Assembly: GCA_016200745.1 (NCBI GenBank)
Contig: JACQEF010000366.1
Span: 1 to 11,761, forward strand
Length of the DNA stretch: 11,761 bases
Source of the DNA: Chloroflexota bacterium
GTDB lineage: Bacteria > Chloroflexota > Limnocylindria > Limnocylindrales > CSP1-4
Direction of reading: 5' to 3'
Shown: positions 1-6,440 of the stretch, in pieces
Numbering within the stretch: the stretch's first letter is position 1
Layout of the letters: each line of letters opens with the position of its first letter
Notes under the pieces: model-generated
Databases searched by the model: none
What the model saw: only the letters and a program-made list of their open reading frames with translations
What the model was told of the DNA's origin: nothing
Position numbers and translations under genes: made by a program

Positions 1-1
1 G

Positions 2-76
2 CTCCTCGAGCTCGGCGGGATCGCGGCGCCGCGGTACGGGCCGCGGCTCCCGCTGCGGCGGATCGAGGAGAGCTAG
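2..76 (+). CDS. 3' end of an unidentified gene (partial)
   Basis: One frame is open from the window edge to a TAG at 74-76 and encodes about 24 residues ending RRIEES. It has a natural-looking composition with alternating hydrophobic and basic residues (LLELGGIAAPRYGPRLPLRR). The tail is too short to place in a family, and no domain or motif can be read. It would be transcribed toward the oxidoreductase gene that ends at 230, so the two genes would converge. The call rests only on an open frame that runs off the edge, so a chance open frame in GC-rich DNA is quite possible. Confidence 0.35.
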   Translation, partial: LLELGGIAAPRYGPRLPLRRIEES

Positions 77-229
77 ATCTGGTGGGGCCCGGCGCCTCCT
101 GGTGACCGGCGTGCCGCGCCATTCGTCCGGCCGCTGGCTCGCGGCGCGTGGAGCGCGGAGCTCGCGGGCAAGGACGTCCTGGTGGTCCCGACCCGGCAGG
201 ACCCCCCGAGCCTACGCGCATCGGGCGAT

Positions 230-1135
230 CTAGCCGCCGGCCCTGGCGCGAGAGCGGTTGACGGCCTCGACGAAGGCGGCCAGCGTCGCCGGCGTGCTCG
301 GCTCGAGCGCGGCGATGAGGTGGTCGGCACCGGCCGCGGCATGGGCGGCCAGTCCCTCGGCGATCTCCTCGGCCGTGCCCGCCAGCGCGGGCGACGTCGG
401 CGGCTCGGCCGGCGGCGGCCCCTGGGTCGGGTAGCGGACGGTCACGCCGACCGTCATCGACAGCGTCGCGGGATCCCGGCCGACCCGGGCACAGGCGCCC
501 AGGAGCTCGCCGCGGACCCGCGCCAGCCGCTCGTCGGGCCGTCCGAACCAGGCCAGGTTCCAGGCGTCGGCATGGCGGGCCGTCAGCTCGAGCATCCGTG
601 GCCGCTTGGCCGCGACGAGGATCGGCATGTCGGGGCGCGCGGGCGGCCGCAGGACCGCGTCGCGGGCGGTGACGAACCGCCCGGCACGGTCGGCTCGACC
701 CGTCCGGATCAGGTCCGTGATGACCGCCAGCGATTCCTCGAACCGGCCGACCCGGTGGTCGGTGGGGTAGCCGAAGGCCTCGTACTCGGGATCGTGCCAG
801 CCGGCACCGACCCCGAGGATCAGCCGGCCGGCGCTGACGTGGTCGAGGGTCGCGGCCATCTTCGCCAGCAGCGCCGCATTCCGGAAGCCGGTGCACATGA
901 CCAGCGTGCCCAGTTCGACGCGCCGGGTCGCCTCGGCCACGGCGGCCAGGATCGTCCAGCACTCGTGGATCCCGGTCGTCACGCCGTCGAACCGGAAGAG
1001 CAGGTGATCGAAGACCCAGACGGAATCGAGGCCGGCCGCCTCCGCGCCGACGGCCATCGCCCGGATCAGCGGGTAGTCGGGGACGCCGTCGACCCCATCT
1101 TCCTCGGCGATGGGCAGGACGATCCCGATCCGCAT
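230..1135 (-). CDS. LLM-class F420-dependent oxidoreductase
   Basis: The 301-residue product is a luciferase-like monooxygenase (bacterial luciferase TIM-barrel family). It has the N-terminal strand MRIGIVLP, the VFDHLL motif near residues 41-46, and the LDHVSAGRLILGVGAGWHDPEYEAFG block at about 97-122, which is typical of F420-dependent members. The late region with GTAEEIAEGL, then AAGADHLI, closes the barrel. Such enzymes usually move hydride between coenzyme F420 and an organic substrate in the cytoplasm; the substrate cannot be told here. I chose the ATG at 1135 because homology-like sequence starts exactly there. An in-frame ATG at 1207 would add 24 unconserved residues and overlap the divergent TfoX-like gene. 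No Shine-Dalgarno lies before 1135, but a TAnnnT box sits six bases upstream, which fits a leaderless mRNA. FMN-dependent members of the same fold are the main alternative. Confidence 0.88.
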   Translation of the reverse strand: MRIGIVLPIAEEDGVDGVPDYPLIRAMAVGAEAAGLDSVWVFDHLLFRFDGVTTGIHECWTILAAVAEATRRVELGTLVMCTGFRNAALLAKMAATLDHVSAGRLILGVGAGWHDPEYEAFGYPTDHRVGRFEESLAVITDLIRTGRADRAGRFVTARDAVLRPPARPDMPILVAAKRPRMLELTARHADAWNLAWFGRPDERLARVRGELLGACARVGRDPATLSMTVGVTVRYPTQGPPPAEPPTSPALAGTAEEIAEGLAAHAAAGADHLIAALEPSTPATLAAFVEAVNRSRARAGG

Positions 1136-1141
1136 GCCGAC

Positions 1142-1172
1142 AGCGTAGGCGACGGACGCTTCGGCGTATCGT
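1142..1172. promoter_or_regulatory. Divergent -10-like boxes between oxidoreductase and TfoX-like genes
   Basis: The 55-bp gap between the two start codons holds TACGCT read on the minus strand (1142-1147) and TATCGT on the plus strand (1167-1172). Both match TAnnnT. The minus-strand box ends six bases before the ATG at 1135, the spacing expected when transcription starts on the first base of the start codon. The plus-strand box lies 18 bases before the ATG at 1191, ahead of a Shine-Dalgarno. I see no convincing -35 element for either, so these are inferred from pattern only. Confidence 0.35.
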
Positions 1173-1190
1173 TCGCCGGGGAGGTGGCTG

Positions 1191-1565
1191 ATGCCCGGTT
1201 TCGCCAAATCGCCACCCGAGCTGGTCGAACGGTTCCATGCCGTGACCGACGACCTGCCCGACGTGCAGCACCGCCTGATGTTCGGCTACCCGGCGCTGTT
1301 CGTGGCCGGCAACATGGCGACCGGCCTGTACGAGTCGAGCTGGTTCGTGCGTCTCGGCGATGCCGATCGAACCGAACTGCTCGAGATCGACGGCGCTGGA
1401 CCGGTCGAGATCATGCCCGGGCGGTCCATGGCCGGGTACGTGGCGCTCCCGCCGTCGATGATCGCCGACGACGAACCCGCCCTTCGGTCCTGGCTGGCCC
1501 GCGCCGTGGCGTTCGCGCAGGCACTCCCGCCGAGGGCCACCAGGCCGCGCCGGCGCTCGGGATGA
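1191..1565 (+). CDS. TfoX/Sxy N-terminal domain family protein
   Basis: The 124-residue protein matches the TfoX N-terminal domain. A short helical start (PPELVERFHAVTDDL) is followed by the family hallmark RLMFGYPALFVAGNMATGLYESSWFVRLG at about 28-56, and then a second sheet-helix half containing PGRSMAGYVALP. The protein ends in a basic tail (RATRPRRRSG). TfoX/Sxy of Haemophilus and E. coli promotes competence gene expression, but stand-alone N-terminal-domain proteins like this one are widespread and mostly uncharacterised, so a competence role should not be assumed. The ATG at 1191 is preceded by GGGGAGG at 1178-1184 with a six-base spacer, which fixes the start. It is divergent from the oxidoreductase; the next gene downstream begins 277 bases later. 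Confidence 0.85.
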   Translation: MPGFAKSPPELVERFHAVTDDLPDVQHRLMFGYPALFVAGNMATGLYESSWFVRLGDADRTELLEIDGAGPVEIMPGRSMAGYVALPPSMIADDEPALRSWLARAVAFAQALPPRATRPRRRSG

Positions 1566-1750
1566 GCCGGAGTCCGCGGCCCGCCGCCTGATCGGCCCTG
1601 CTCGACGGGTCGACGCGCTGATGGCGATCCGTCCGCCTGCCGGGTGGTCGGCATCGACCCCCCCGAAGGGCCCGATGGTCTCCGCCCGGGCGGGGCCGGA
1701 ACACTCGGCGCCGGTCGCGTCCGGGCATGGACATCCGTCCAACCGGGCGG

Positions 1751-1779
1751 CGTCGCGCCCGGCGTCGCCGGGCGTGACG
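1751..1779. promoter_or_regulatory. 13-bp GC-rich hairpin before the molybdate promoter
   Basis: The arms CGTCGCGCCCGGC (1751-1763) and GCCGGGCGTGACG (1767-1779) pair over all 13 positions around a GTC loop; one pair is G-U if transcribed as plus-strand RNA. No T run follows. It sits 186 bases after the TfoX-like stop and eight bases before a TATCAT box. It could end upstream transcription by a U-less mechanism or act as a DNA operator; the sequence does not decide between these. Confidence 0.5.
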
Positions 1780-1786
1780 AAGCGAG

Positions 1787-1804
1787 GTATCATCCGCCAG
1801 ATAC
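1787..1804 (+). promoter_or_regulatory. Inverted repeat over a -10-like box (putative mod operator)
   Basis: GTATC and GATAC form perfect 5-bp arms separated by eight bases. The left arm overlaps TATCAT at 1788-1793, which differs from the TATAAT consensus at one position. There is no good -35 hexamer. A protein bound to this repeat would cover the promoter of the regulator-modA-modB unit, so autoregulation by the encoded HTH-TOBE protein is a reasonable inference. The site does not resemble the known enterobacterial ModE box, which is not surprising for a different HTH family. Confidence 0.45.
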
Positions 1805-1842
1805 GAAGAGATGACGCGTCGTTTCCTGATGAGGACATAGAG

Positions 1843-2262
1843 ATGACGGCGCATGCCCTGCGGGTCGGCCAGGCCGCCGAGATGCTCGGCGTCACGGTCG
1901 ACACCATCCGGCGATGGGAGCACGACGGTCGACTGCAGCTCGAGCGATCCAGCGGCGGGCAGCGGCTCGTCCCGATGGCCGAGGTCACCAGGCTGCTGGC
2001 CGCGCGTCGCCGGTCGGCCACGGAACGGCCGATCGTCGCGGGTTCGGCGCGGAATCGATTCCCCGGCGTGGTGACCCGGATCGAGAAGGACGGCGTGGCG
2101 GCGGTGGTCGAGATCGTCGCCGGCCCGCATCGAGTGGTGAGCCTGATGACGGCCGAGGCCGTCGACGAACTCGGGCTCGCGGTCGGCGACGAGGCCATCG
2201 GCGTCGTCAAGGCCACCAACGTGATCGTCGAGATCCCATCCGCCCGGGATTCGCGGGGGTGA
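1843..2262 (+). CDS. HTH-TOBE molybdate-responsive regulator
   Basis: This 139-residue protein has two parts. Residues 5-52 are a MerR/excisionase-type helix-turn-helix, LRVGQAAEMLGVTVDTIRRW followed by the wing SGGQRLVP. Residues about 68-132 are a TOBE/Mop domain opening with SARNRFPGVV and closing with VVKATNVIVEIP, the oxyanion-binding fold of molbindins. Single-copy HTH plus Mop proteins of this size are common beside mod genes in high-GC Gram-positives and Chloroflexota. The expected role is to sense molybdate or tungstate and control the transport genes. I chose the ATG at 1843 because the HTH starts right after it and GAGGA lies seven bases upstream (1831-1835). Its TGA overlaps the modA GTG (GTGA at 2259-2262), so the two are probably translationally coupled. 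Family assignment is firm; ligand and regulatory sign are inferred. Confidence 0.88.
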   Translation: MTAHALRVGQAAEMLGVTVDTIRRWEHDGRLQLERSSGGQRLVPMAEVTRLLAARRRSATERPIVAGSARNRFPGVVTRIEKDGVAAVVEIVAGPHRVVSLMTAEAVDELGLAVGDEAIGVVKATNVIVEIPSARDSRG

Positions 2263-3077
2263 GGCGTCGCCGCTCGGTTCCGTTGCTGGCCCTGGCCGTC
2301 GTCCTGTCGGCGTGTTCCGGTACGGCTACGGGCGCGGCGCCATCGGCGCTGGCCTCGGTCGTGCCCGCCGTCAATCTCACGATCTACGCCGCGGCGTCGC
2401 TGACGGGAGCGCTCGAGCAGGCCAAGGCCGCCTACGAGGCGGCGGCGCCCGGCGTGACGCTGACGATCTCGACGGATTCTTCGTCGGCTCTCGAAACCCA
2501 GGTCGAGCAGGGCGCGCCGGCAGACGTGTTCCTGTCGGCGGACACGACGAACCCGAAGAAGCTCTTCGACGCCGGCCTGACCGACGGAGCTCCGGTCACG
2601 TTCGCCCGAAATGCGCTGGCGATCGTGGTGCCGGCAGGCAACCCCGCGGGGATCGCGTCGCCGGCGGATCTGGCGAGGGCCGGCGTCAAGGTCATCGCCG
2701 CCGGCGACACGGTGCCGATCACGGAGTACGCGACCCAGCTGGTCCGGAACCTGTCGAGGGAAGCCGGCTATCCGGCCGATTTCGTCACGGCGTATGCGGC
2801 CAACGTCGCCTCGAAGGAGGACAACGTCAAGGCGGTGATCGCCAAGATCGAGCTTGGCGAGGGTGACGCCGCCATTGTCTACGCGACCGACGCCAAGGGC
2901 TCCGACAGGGTCACGCCGATCGAGGTCCCCGACGCCGCCAACGTTCCTGCCACCTACGACGGCGTGGTTCTCAAGGCGTCCACCCAGATCGCTGCGGCGA
3001 AGACCTTCCTCGACTGGTTCGCGGGCGCGGGCGGCCGGGCGATCCTGGCCGGACTCGGGTTCCTGCCACCGCCGTGA
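2259..3077 (+). CDS. modA: Molybdate ABC transporter substrate-binding lipoprotein ModA
   Basis: The 272-residue product is the extracellular solute-binding subunit for molybdate or tungstate. Four arginines and a hydrophobic stretch lead to the lipobox LSAC, with Cys19 as the lipid-anchored residue. A Thr/Ala/Ser/Pro-rich spacer follows. Family motifs are AAASLTGAL (44-52), STDSSSALETQVEQGAPADVFLSAD (about 71-95), AAGDTVPITEYA (147-158), and ELGEGDAAIVYATDA (198-212). The C-terminal helix AKTFLDWFAGAGGRAILAGLGF is also typical. Translation starts at the GTG at 2259, which overlaps the regulator's stop; no earlier in-frame start gives a signal peptide. Its own TGA overlaps the modB GTG by four bases. 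Molybdate is the default reading; binding residues cannot separate molybdate from tungstate here. A lipoprotein anchor fits a monoderm envelope. Confidence 0.93.
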   Translation: MRRRRSVPLLALAVVLSACSGTATGAAPSALASVVPAVNLTIYAAASLTGALEQAKAAYEAAAPGVTLTISTDSSSALETQVEQGAPADVFLSADTTNPKKLFDAGLTDGAPVTFARNALAIVVPAGNPAGIASPADLARAGVKVIAAGDTVPITEYATQLVRNLSREAGYPADFVTAYAANVASKEDNVKAVIAKIELGEGDAAIVYATDAKGSDRVTPIEVPDAANVPATYDGVVLKASTQIAAAKTFLDWFAGAGGRAILAGLGFLPPP

Positions 3078-3958
3078 TCAGGGACGCGGCCGGGGATCCC
3101 GGACTCGCCACGGAACCCGGCGACTGGCCGTCGGGCGGCTCCATGCCGAGGACCAACCACCGCGGCGCCCGTTCGCTCGTCGTGGTGGCGGGCCTGTTCG
3201 CGCTGTTCCTGGGACTGCCGGTGGTGACACTGGTGGCGCACGCGTTCCTCGACGGGGCCCTCGGGCGCGCGCTGAGTTCCGCGGCGGTGCTCGCGGCGCT
3301 GCGGTTGAGCCTGATCACGACCGCGATCAGCCTGGTGGCGACGGTCGCCCTCGGCCTCCCGCTGGCGTCCGTGCTCGCCCGCCGTCGCTTCCGCGGCAAG
3401 GGCTGGATCGAGGCGGTCGTGGACCTTCCGATCGTGCTCCCGCCGGCGGTGGCCGGCCTGGCTCTGCTCCTCGTCTTCGGTCGCCGCGGCCTGCTGGCGG
3501 TGCCGCTTGACGTCCTCGGCTTCTCGATCCCGTTCACGACCATCGCCGTTGTCCTCGCCCAGACCTTCGTGTCGGCGCCGTTCTTCATCCGCTCGGCCCG
3601 GACGGGCCTGGCGGGCGTCGATCGCGATCTCGAGGACGCTGCTCGGGTCGACGGGGCCTCCGAGCTCCAGCTGTTCCGCGCCGTGACCGTGCCGCTCGCC
3701 GGTACGGCCCTGGCGGCGGGACTCGTGATGTCGTGGGCACGGGCGCTGGGCGAGTTCGGAGCGACGATCATGTTCGCCGGCAGTGTCACGGGCCGGACGC
3801 AGACGCTCCCGCTCGTCGTCTACTCGGAGTTCCAGGGCGGGGACCTCGATCAGTCGATCGCGGCGGCCTCGATCCTGGTCCTGGCCGCCTTCGGCGTCCT
3901 GCTCGCCGTCCGGGTCTTCCACTGGGGCCGGGTGTTCGACGCGAGGGGCGCGGCCTGA
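3074..3958 (+). CDS. modB: Molybdate ABC transporter permease ModB
   Basis: The protein is the membrane subunit that passes molybdate released by ModA. The 294-residue reading has about six hydrophobic spans: roughly 34-57, 78-100, 113-135, 155-175, 207-233 and 260-282. The ModB-typical LPIVLPPAVAGLALLLVFG lies near 118-136. The cytoplasmic EAA-like loop LEDAARVDGASELQLFRAVTVPLA (about 186-209) is where an ATPase subunit would dock. The GTG at 3074 overlaps the modA stop and suggests coupling. The ATG at 3143 (MPRTNHRG) would remove 23 unconserved polar residues and is a real alternative. The protein is slightly long compared with E. coli ModB (about 230 residues), mainly at the N-terminus. 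No ModC follows: the next gene is on the other strand, so the ATPase must be encoded elsewhere or shared. Confidence 0.92.
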   Translation: MIRDAAGDPGLATEPGDWPSGGSMPRTNHRGARSLVVVAGLFALFLGLPVVTLVAHAFLDGALGRALSSAAVLAALRLSLITTAISLVATVALGLPLASVLARRRFRGKGWIEAVVDLPIVLPPAVAGLALLLVFGRRGLLAVPLDVLGFSIPFTTIAVVLAQTFVSAPFFIRSARTGLAGVDRDLEDAARVDGASELQLFRAVTVPLAGTALAAGLVMSWARALGEFGATIMFAGSVTGRTQTLPLVVYSEFQGGDLDQSIAAASILVLAAFGVLLAVRVFHWGRVFDARGAA

Positions 3959-3971
3959 GCCCTGGCCATCA

Positions 3972-3990
3972 CGCGGCCCGCGAGGCCGCG
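3972..3990. terminator. Hairpin between convergent modB and GMC gene
   Basis: CGCGGCC (3972-3978) and GGCCGCG (3984-3990) pair perfectly around a five-base loop, in the 50-bp gap between two converging stop codons. There is no T run on either strand, so this is not a classical intrinsic terminator. The position suits a bidirectional terminator or transcript-end stabiliser, but a 7-bp GC palindrome can arise by chance in DNA this rich in G and C. Confidence 0.35.
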
Positions 3991-4008
3991 CCGGACGGGT
4001 CGAGCGGC

Positions 4009-5670
4009 TCAGCTCCCTCCGGGCCGGTGCCGGTAGAACGCGACGGGCTCGGCGGGCAACGGCGCGTTGCCGAGGATCAGGTCGGCGGACTTCTCGGCCA
4101 GCATCATGACCGGGGCATAGATGTTGCCGTTCGTGACGTACGGCATGGACGACGCGTCGACGACCCGCAGGCCGTCGAGTCCGTGGACGCGCATGGTCAA
4201 CGGGTCCAGCACCGACGCCTCGTCGACGCCCATCCGGGCCGTGCAGGACGGGTGGAGGGCGGTCTCGCCGTCGCGGCGGACCCAGTCGAGGATCTCGTCC
4301 TCGGTCTCGACCGACGGACCGGGTGACGTCTCGCCGCCGTTATACGGCGCCAGCCCGGGCTGGTTGAGCAGCCGCCGCGCGACCCGGACCGCCTCGACCC
4401 ATTCGCGCCGGTCCTGCGCGGTCGACAGGTAGTTGAAGCGCAACGCCGGGTGGACCCGCGGGTCGCGCGACACGATCTTCACCGAACCCCGTGCGTCGCT
4501 GTACATCGGCCCGACGTGAACCTGGTAGCCATGTCCGCCCTTGGGCGAGGAGCCGTCGTACCGGACCGCGAGCGGCAGGAAATGGAACATCAGGTTCGGA
4601 TACGCGACCTCGTCGTTGCTCCGGACGAAGCCGCCGCCTTCGAAGTGGTTGGTGGCCCCGGGCCCCCGGCGGAGGAAGAGCCACGCTGCGCCGATGAACG
4701 GACGCCGCCACGTCTGCAGCGCGGGCTGCATCGACACCGGCTGGAGCGACCGGTACTGGATGTAGACCTCGAGGTGGTCCTGCAGGTGCGCGCCGACGCC
4801 CGGCAGATCGGCCACCACCGGGATCCCGAGCGCTCGGAGCTCGTCCGCGGGGCCGACCCCCGACAGCTGGAGCATCTGCGGTGAGTTGATCGAACCGCCG
4901 CACAGGATCACCTCGCCGGCGTCGAGGCGCTCGGTGCCGCCGCCCTGCCGCTCGATGTCCACCCCGACGGCGCGCCGGCCGCCGAACCGGATTCCGGTCA
5001 CCAGCGTCCGGGTCCGGACGGTCAGGTTCCGGCGTTTGCGCACCGGATGCAGGTACGCCCGTGCCGCCGACAGCCGCCGGCCGCGGTGGATGTTCCGGTC
5101 GAACGGCCCGAACCCCTCCTGCCGGTAGCCGTTGACGTCGTCGGTCAGCCGATAGCCGGCGTCCTGGACGGACTGGAAGAACGCCTGGAACAACGGGCTG
5201 CTCGCCGGCCCGCGCTCGAGCACGAGTGGCCCGTCGTGGCCCCGGAACGGGTCATCGGGCGCCGCCGCGAGGCAGTTCTCCATCCGCTTGAAGTACGGCA
5301 GGCAGTGGGCGTAATCCCACGTCTCCATCCCGGGATCCGAGGCCCAGCGCTCGTAGTCGAGCGGGTTGCCGCGCTGGAAGATCTGGCCGTTGATGCTCGA
5401 CGAGCCGCCCAGGACCTTGCCCCGCGCGTGGTAGATGCGCCGGCCGTTCATGAACGGCTCGGGCTCGGATTCGTAGCGCCAATCGTAGAATCGGTTGCCG
5501 ATCGGGAAGGTGAGCGCCGCCGGCATGTGGATGTACACGTCGAACGGGTAGTCGGGCCGGCCGGCCTCCAGCACCAGCACCCGGGTGGAAGGATCCGCCG
5601 ACAGCCGGTTGGCGAGGGCGCAGCCGGCCGATCCGCCACCGACGATGATGAAGTCGTATCGCGCCGCCAT
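4009..5670 (-). CDS. GMC oxidoreductase, choline dehydrogenase (BetA) type
   Basis: The 553-residue flavoprotein oxidises an alcohol with FAD as acceptor. The N-terminal dinucleotide-binding strand-turn is FIIVGGGSAGCALANRL (7-23), with the adenine-ribose acid in VLVLEAG. GMC signature 1 is at about 84-107 (GKVLGGSSSINGQIF) and signature 2 at about 258-273 (GGSINSPQMLQLSGVG). The C-terminal catalytic pair is present: His473 in ALHPSCTARMG and Asn516 in VTNGNIYAP. Length and motifs match BetA-like enzymes, which would yield betaine aldehyde from choline. No betB, betI or choline transporter is in the window, so the substrate could be another alcohol. The ATG at 5670 immediately precedes the FAD motif. 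It has no Shine-Dalgarno, but a TAGCAT box lies nine bases upstream. It is divergent from the dehalogenase-like gene across a 33-bp gap. Confidence 0.92.
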   Translation of the reverse strand: MAARYDFIIVGGGSAGCALANRLSADPSTRVLVLEAGRPDYPFDVYIHMPAALTFPIGNRFYDWRYESEPEPFMNGRRIYHARGKVLGGSSSINGQIFQRGNPLDYERWASDPGMETWDYAHCLPYFKRMENCLAAAPDDPFRGHDGPLVLERGPASSPLFQAFFQSVQDAGYRLTDDVNGYRQEGFGPFDRNIHRGRRLSAARAYLHPVRKRRNLTVRTRTLVTGIRFGGRRAVGVDIERQGGGTERLDAGEVILCGGSINSPQMLQLSGVGPADELRALGIPVVADLPGVGAHLQDHLEVYIQYRSLQPVSMQPALQTWRRPFIGAAWLFLRRGPGATNHFEGGGFVRSNDEVAYPNLMFHFLPLAVRYDGSSPKGGHGYQVHVGPMYSDARGSVKIVSRDPRVHPALRFNYLSTAQDRREWVEAVRVARRLLNQPGLAPYNGGETSPGPSVETEDEILDWVRRDGETALHPSCTARMGVDEASVLDPLTMRVHGLDGLRVVDASSMPYVTNGNIYAPVMMLAEKSADLILGNAPLPAEPVAFYRHRPGGS

Positions 5671-5687
5671 TGGGCAGCGATGCTAGC

Positions 5688-5694
5688 AGGAGGG
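5688..5694 (+). promoter_or_regulatory. Ribosome binding site deciding the dehalogenase start
   Basis: AGGAGGG lies nine bases before the GTG at 5704. An in-frame ATG at 5680 lies upstream of this site and would put it inside the coding region, so the site favours the GTG. In the other direction these bases are in the leader of the GMC gene, so the two 5' ends share very little space. Confidence 0.6.
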
Positions 5695-5703
5695 CTGGCC
5701 CAG

Positions 5704-6414
5704 GTGACCGACGTTCCGATCGACTACGCGAGGTTCGAGGCGCTGACGTTCGACTGCTACGGGACGCTGATCGACTGGGAGACCGGGATCCTCGCGGGGC
5801 TGGGCCGTGCGCTGGCCGGTCTCGAAGTCCAGCCCTCGGACGACGACCTGCTCGAGCGGTACGCCCGGGCGGAGGCCGCCCTCGAGGCCGGACCGTACCT
5901 GCGCTACCGGGAGATCCTCGCGCGCGCCCTCGGCGAGGTTTGTCGTGCCTACGGGGTGGAGCCAACGGAGGCGGCGGCGGCGGCCTTCGGGGCGTCCGTC
6001 GGCGACTGGCCGGCGTTTCCGGATTCGGTGGCCGCGCTGGCCCGCCTGCAGACCCGGTTCCGTCTCGGCGTGATCACGAACTGCGACGACGACCTGTTCG
6101 CGGCGTCCAATCGCCGGCTCGGCATCGCCTTCGACTGGATCGTCACGGCCGAGTCGGCCGGCAGCTACAAGCCGAACCCGCGCAACTTCACGATCGCCTT
6201 CGAGCGCCTCGGGCTGCCGCCCGAGCGGATCCTCCACGTCGCCCAGAGCCTGTTCCACGATCACGTGCCGGCGGGGCAGCTCGGGCTGTCGTCCGTCTGG
6301 ATCGACCGGCGCCGCGGCCGTGGCGGCCCGGGCGCGACACCGCCCGCGGCCGCGCAGCCGGACGCCGTCTTCCCGGATCTGGCCTCGTTCGCGGAGGCCG
6401 CCACGCGGCCGTAG
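5704..6414 (+). CDS. Haloacid dehalogenase type II-like HAD hydrolase
   Basis: The 236-residue enzyme belongs to the HAD superfamily, subclass IA, of the (S)-2-haloacid dehalogenase type. Motif I is LTFDCYGTLIDW with nucleophile Asp17; Tyr19 replaces the second Asp of phosphatases, as in dehalogenases. A helical cap spans about 22-100. Motif II is VITNCDDD (Thr125/Asn126), the conserved lysine is Lys156 in SYKPNPRNF, and the last motif is HVAQSLFHDHVPA (about 178-190). Known members hydrolyse 2-haloacids to hydroxyacids, but many close relatives have no proven substrate. I chose the GTG at 5704 for its AGGAGGG site; ATG 5680 would add MLAGGLAQ. The neighbouring GMC gene is divergent and need not be functionally linked. 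The C-terminus carries an Arg/Gly/Pro-rich insert (about 202-218) unlike the compact family end. Confidence 0.85.
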   Translation: MTDVPIDYARFEALTFDCYGTLIDWETGILAGLGRALAGLEVQPSDDDLLERYARAEAALEAGPYLRYREILARALGEVCRAYGVEPTEAAAAAFGASVGDWPAFPDSVAALARLQTRFRLGVITNCDDDLFAASNRRLGIAFDWIVTAESAGSYKPNPRNFTIAFERLGLPPERILHVAQSLFHDHVPAGQLGLSSVWIDRRRGRGGPGATPPAAAQPDAVFPDLASFAEAATRP

Positions 6415-6425
6415 GGGCGGCCGCG
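6404..6425. terminator. Hairpin with the dehalogenase stop codon in its loop
   Basis: CGCGGCCG (6404-6411) and CGGCCGCG (6418-6425) are perfect 8-bp arms. The six-base loop TAGGGG contains the TAG stop at 6412-6414. It lies between two converging genes, with only 26 bases separating the stop codons, and has no T run. It could end transcription or protect the 3' end of the mRNA. Chance is a serious alternative, because the stretch is almost all G and C. Confidence 0.35.
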
Positions 6426-6440
6426 GCGGCCCGGGGTGGG

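Larger units (their letters stand above)
1566..1842. other. Intergenic region upstream of the molybdate cluster
   Basis: This 277-bp stretch has no convincing gene. The frame of the downstream regulator stays open back to 1621, but its translation is low-complexity (Pro, Ser, Ala, Arg) and has no domain character. The last 90 bases are structured: a 13-bp hairpin at 1751-1779, an inverted repeat at 1787-1804 and a Shine-Dalgarno at 1831-1835. I looked for the conserved core of a Moco riboswitch and could not recognise one. Confidence 0.6.

Noticed and set aside
28..47. 7-bp inverted repeat GCCGCGG/CCGCGGC near the window start
   Set aside because: It lies inside the partial open frame and is all G/C, so chance explains it; not placed at a gene boundary.
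77..229. Possible remnant gene continuing after the TAG at 74-76 in the same frame
   Set aside because: The translation has some protein-like words (WSAELAGKDVLVVPT) but no start with a ribosome binding site, and it runs on into the antisense of the oxidoreductase.
182..1591. Long plus-strand open frame (469 codons) opposite the oxidoreductase gene
   Set aside because: Arg/Gly/Asp-rich translation without domain character; it mirrors a clear enzyme on the other strand, as expected from high GC content.
1621..1842. Extension of the HTH-TOBE regulator to an ATG at 1621
   Set aside because: The added residues are low complexity and include the hairpin and promoter elements; ATG 1843 has a ribosome binding site right before the HTH.
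5047..5703. N-terminal extension of the dehalogenase frame back to 5047
   Set aside because: The extension is the antisense of the GMC flavoprotein, and an AGGAGGG site marks the start at 5704.
4009..6414. Idea that the GMC dehydrogenase and dehalogenase form one catabolic pathway with the oxidoreductase
   Set aside because: Genes are on opposite strands, no transporter or regulator links them, and the substrates cannot be read from sequence.
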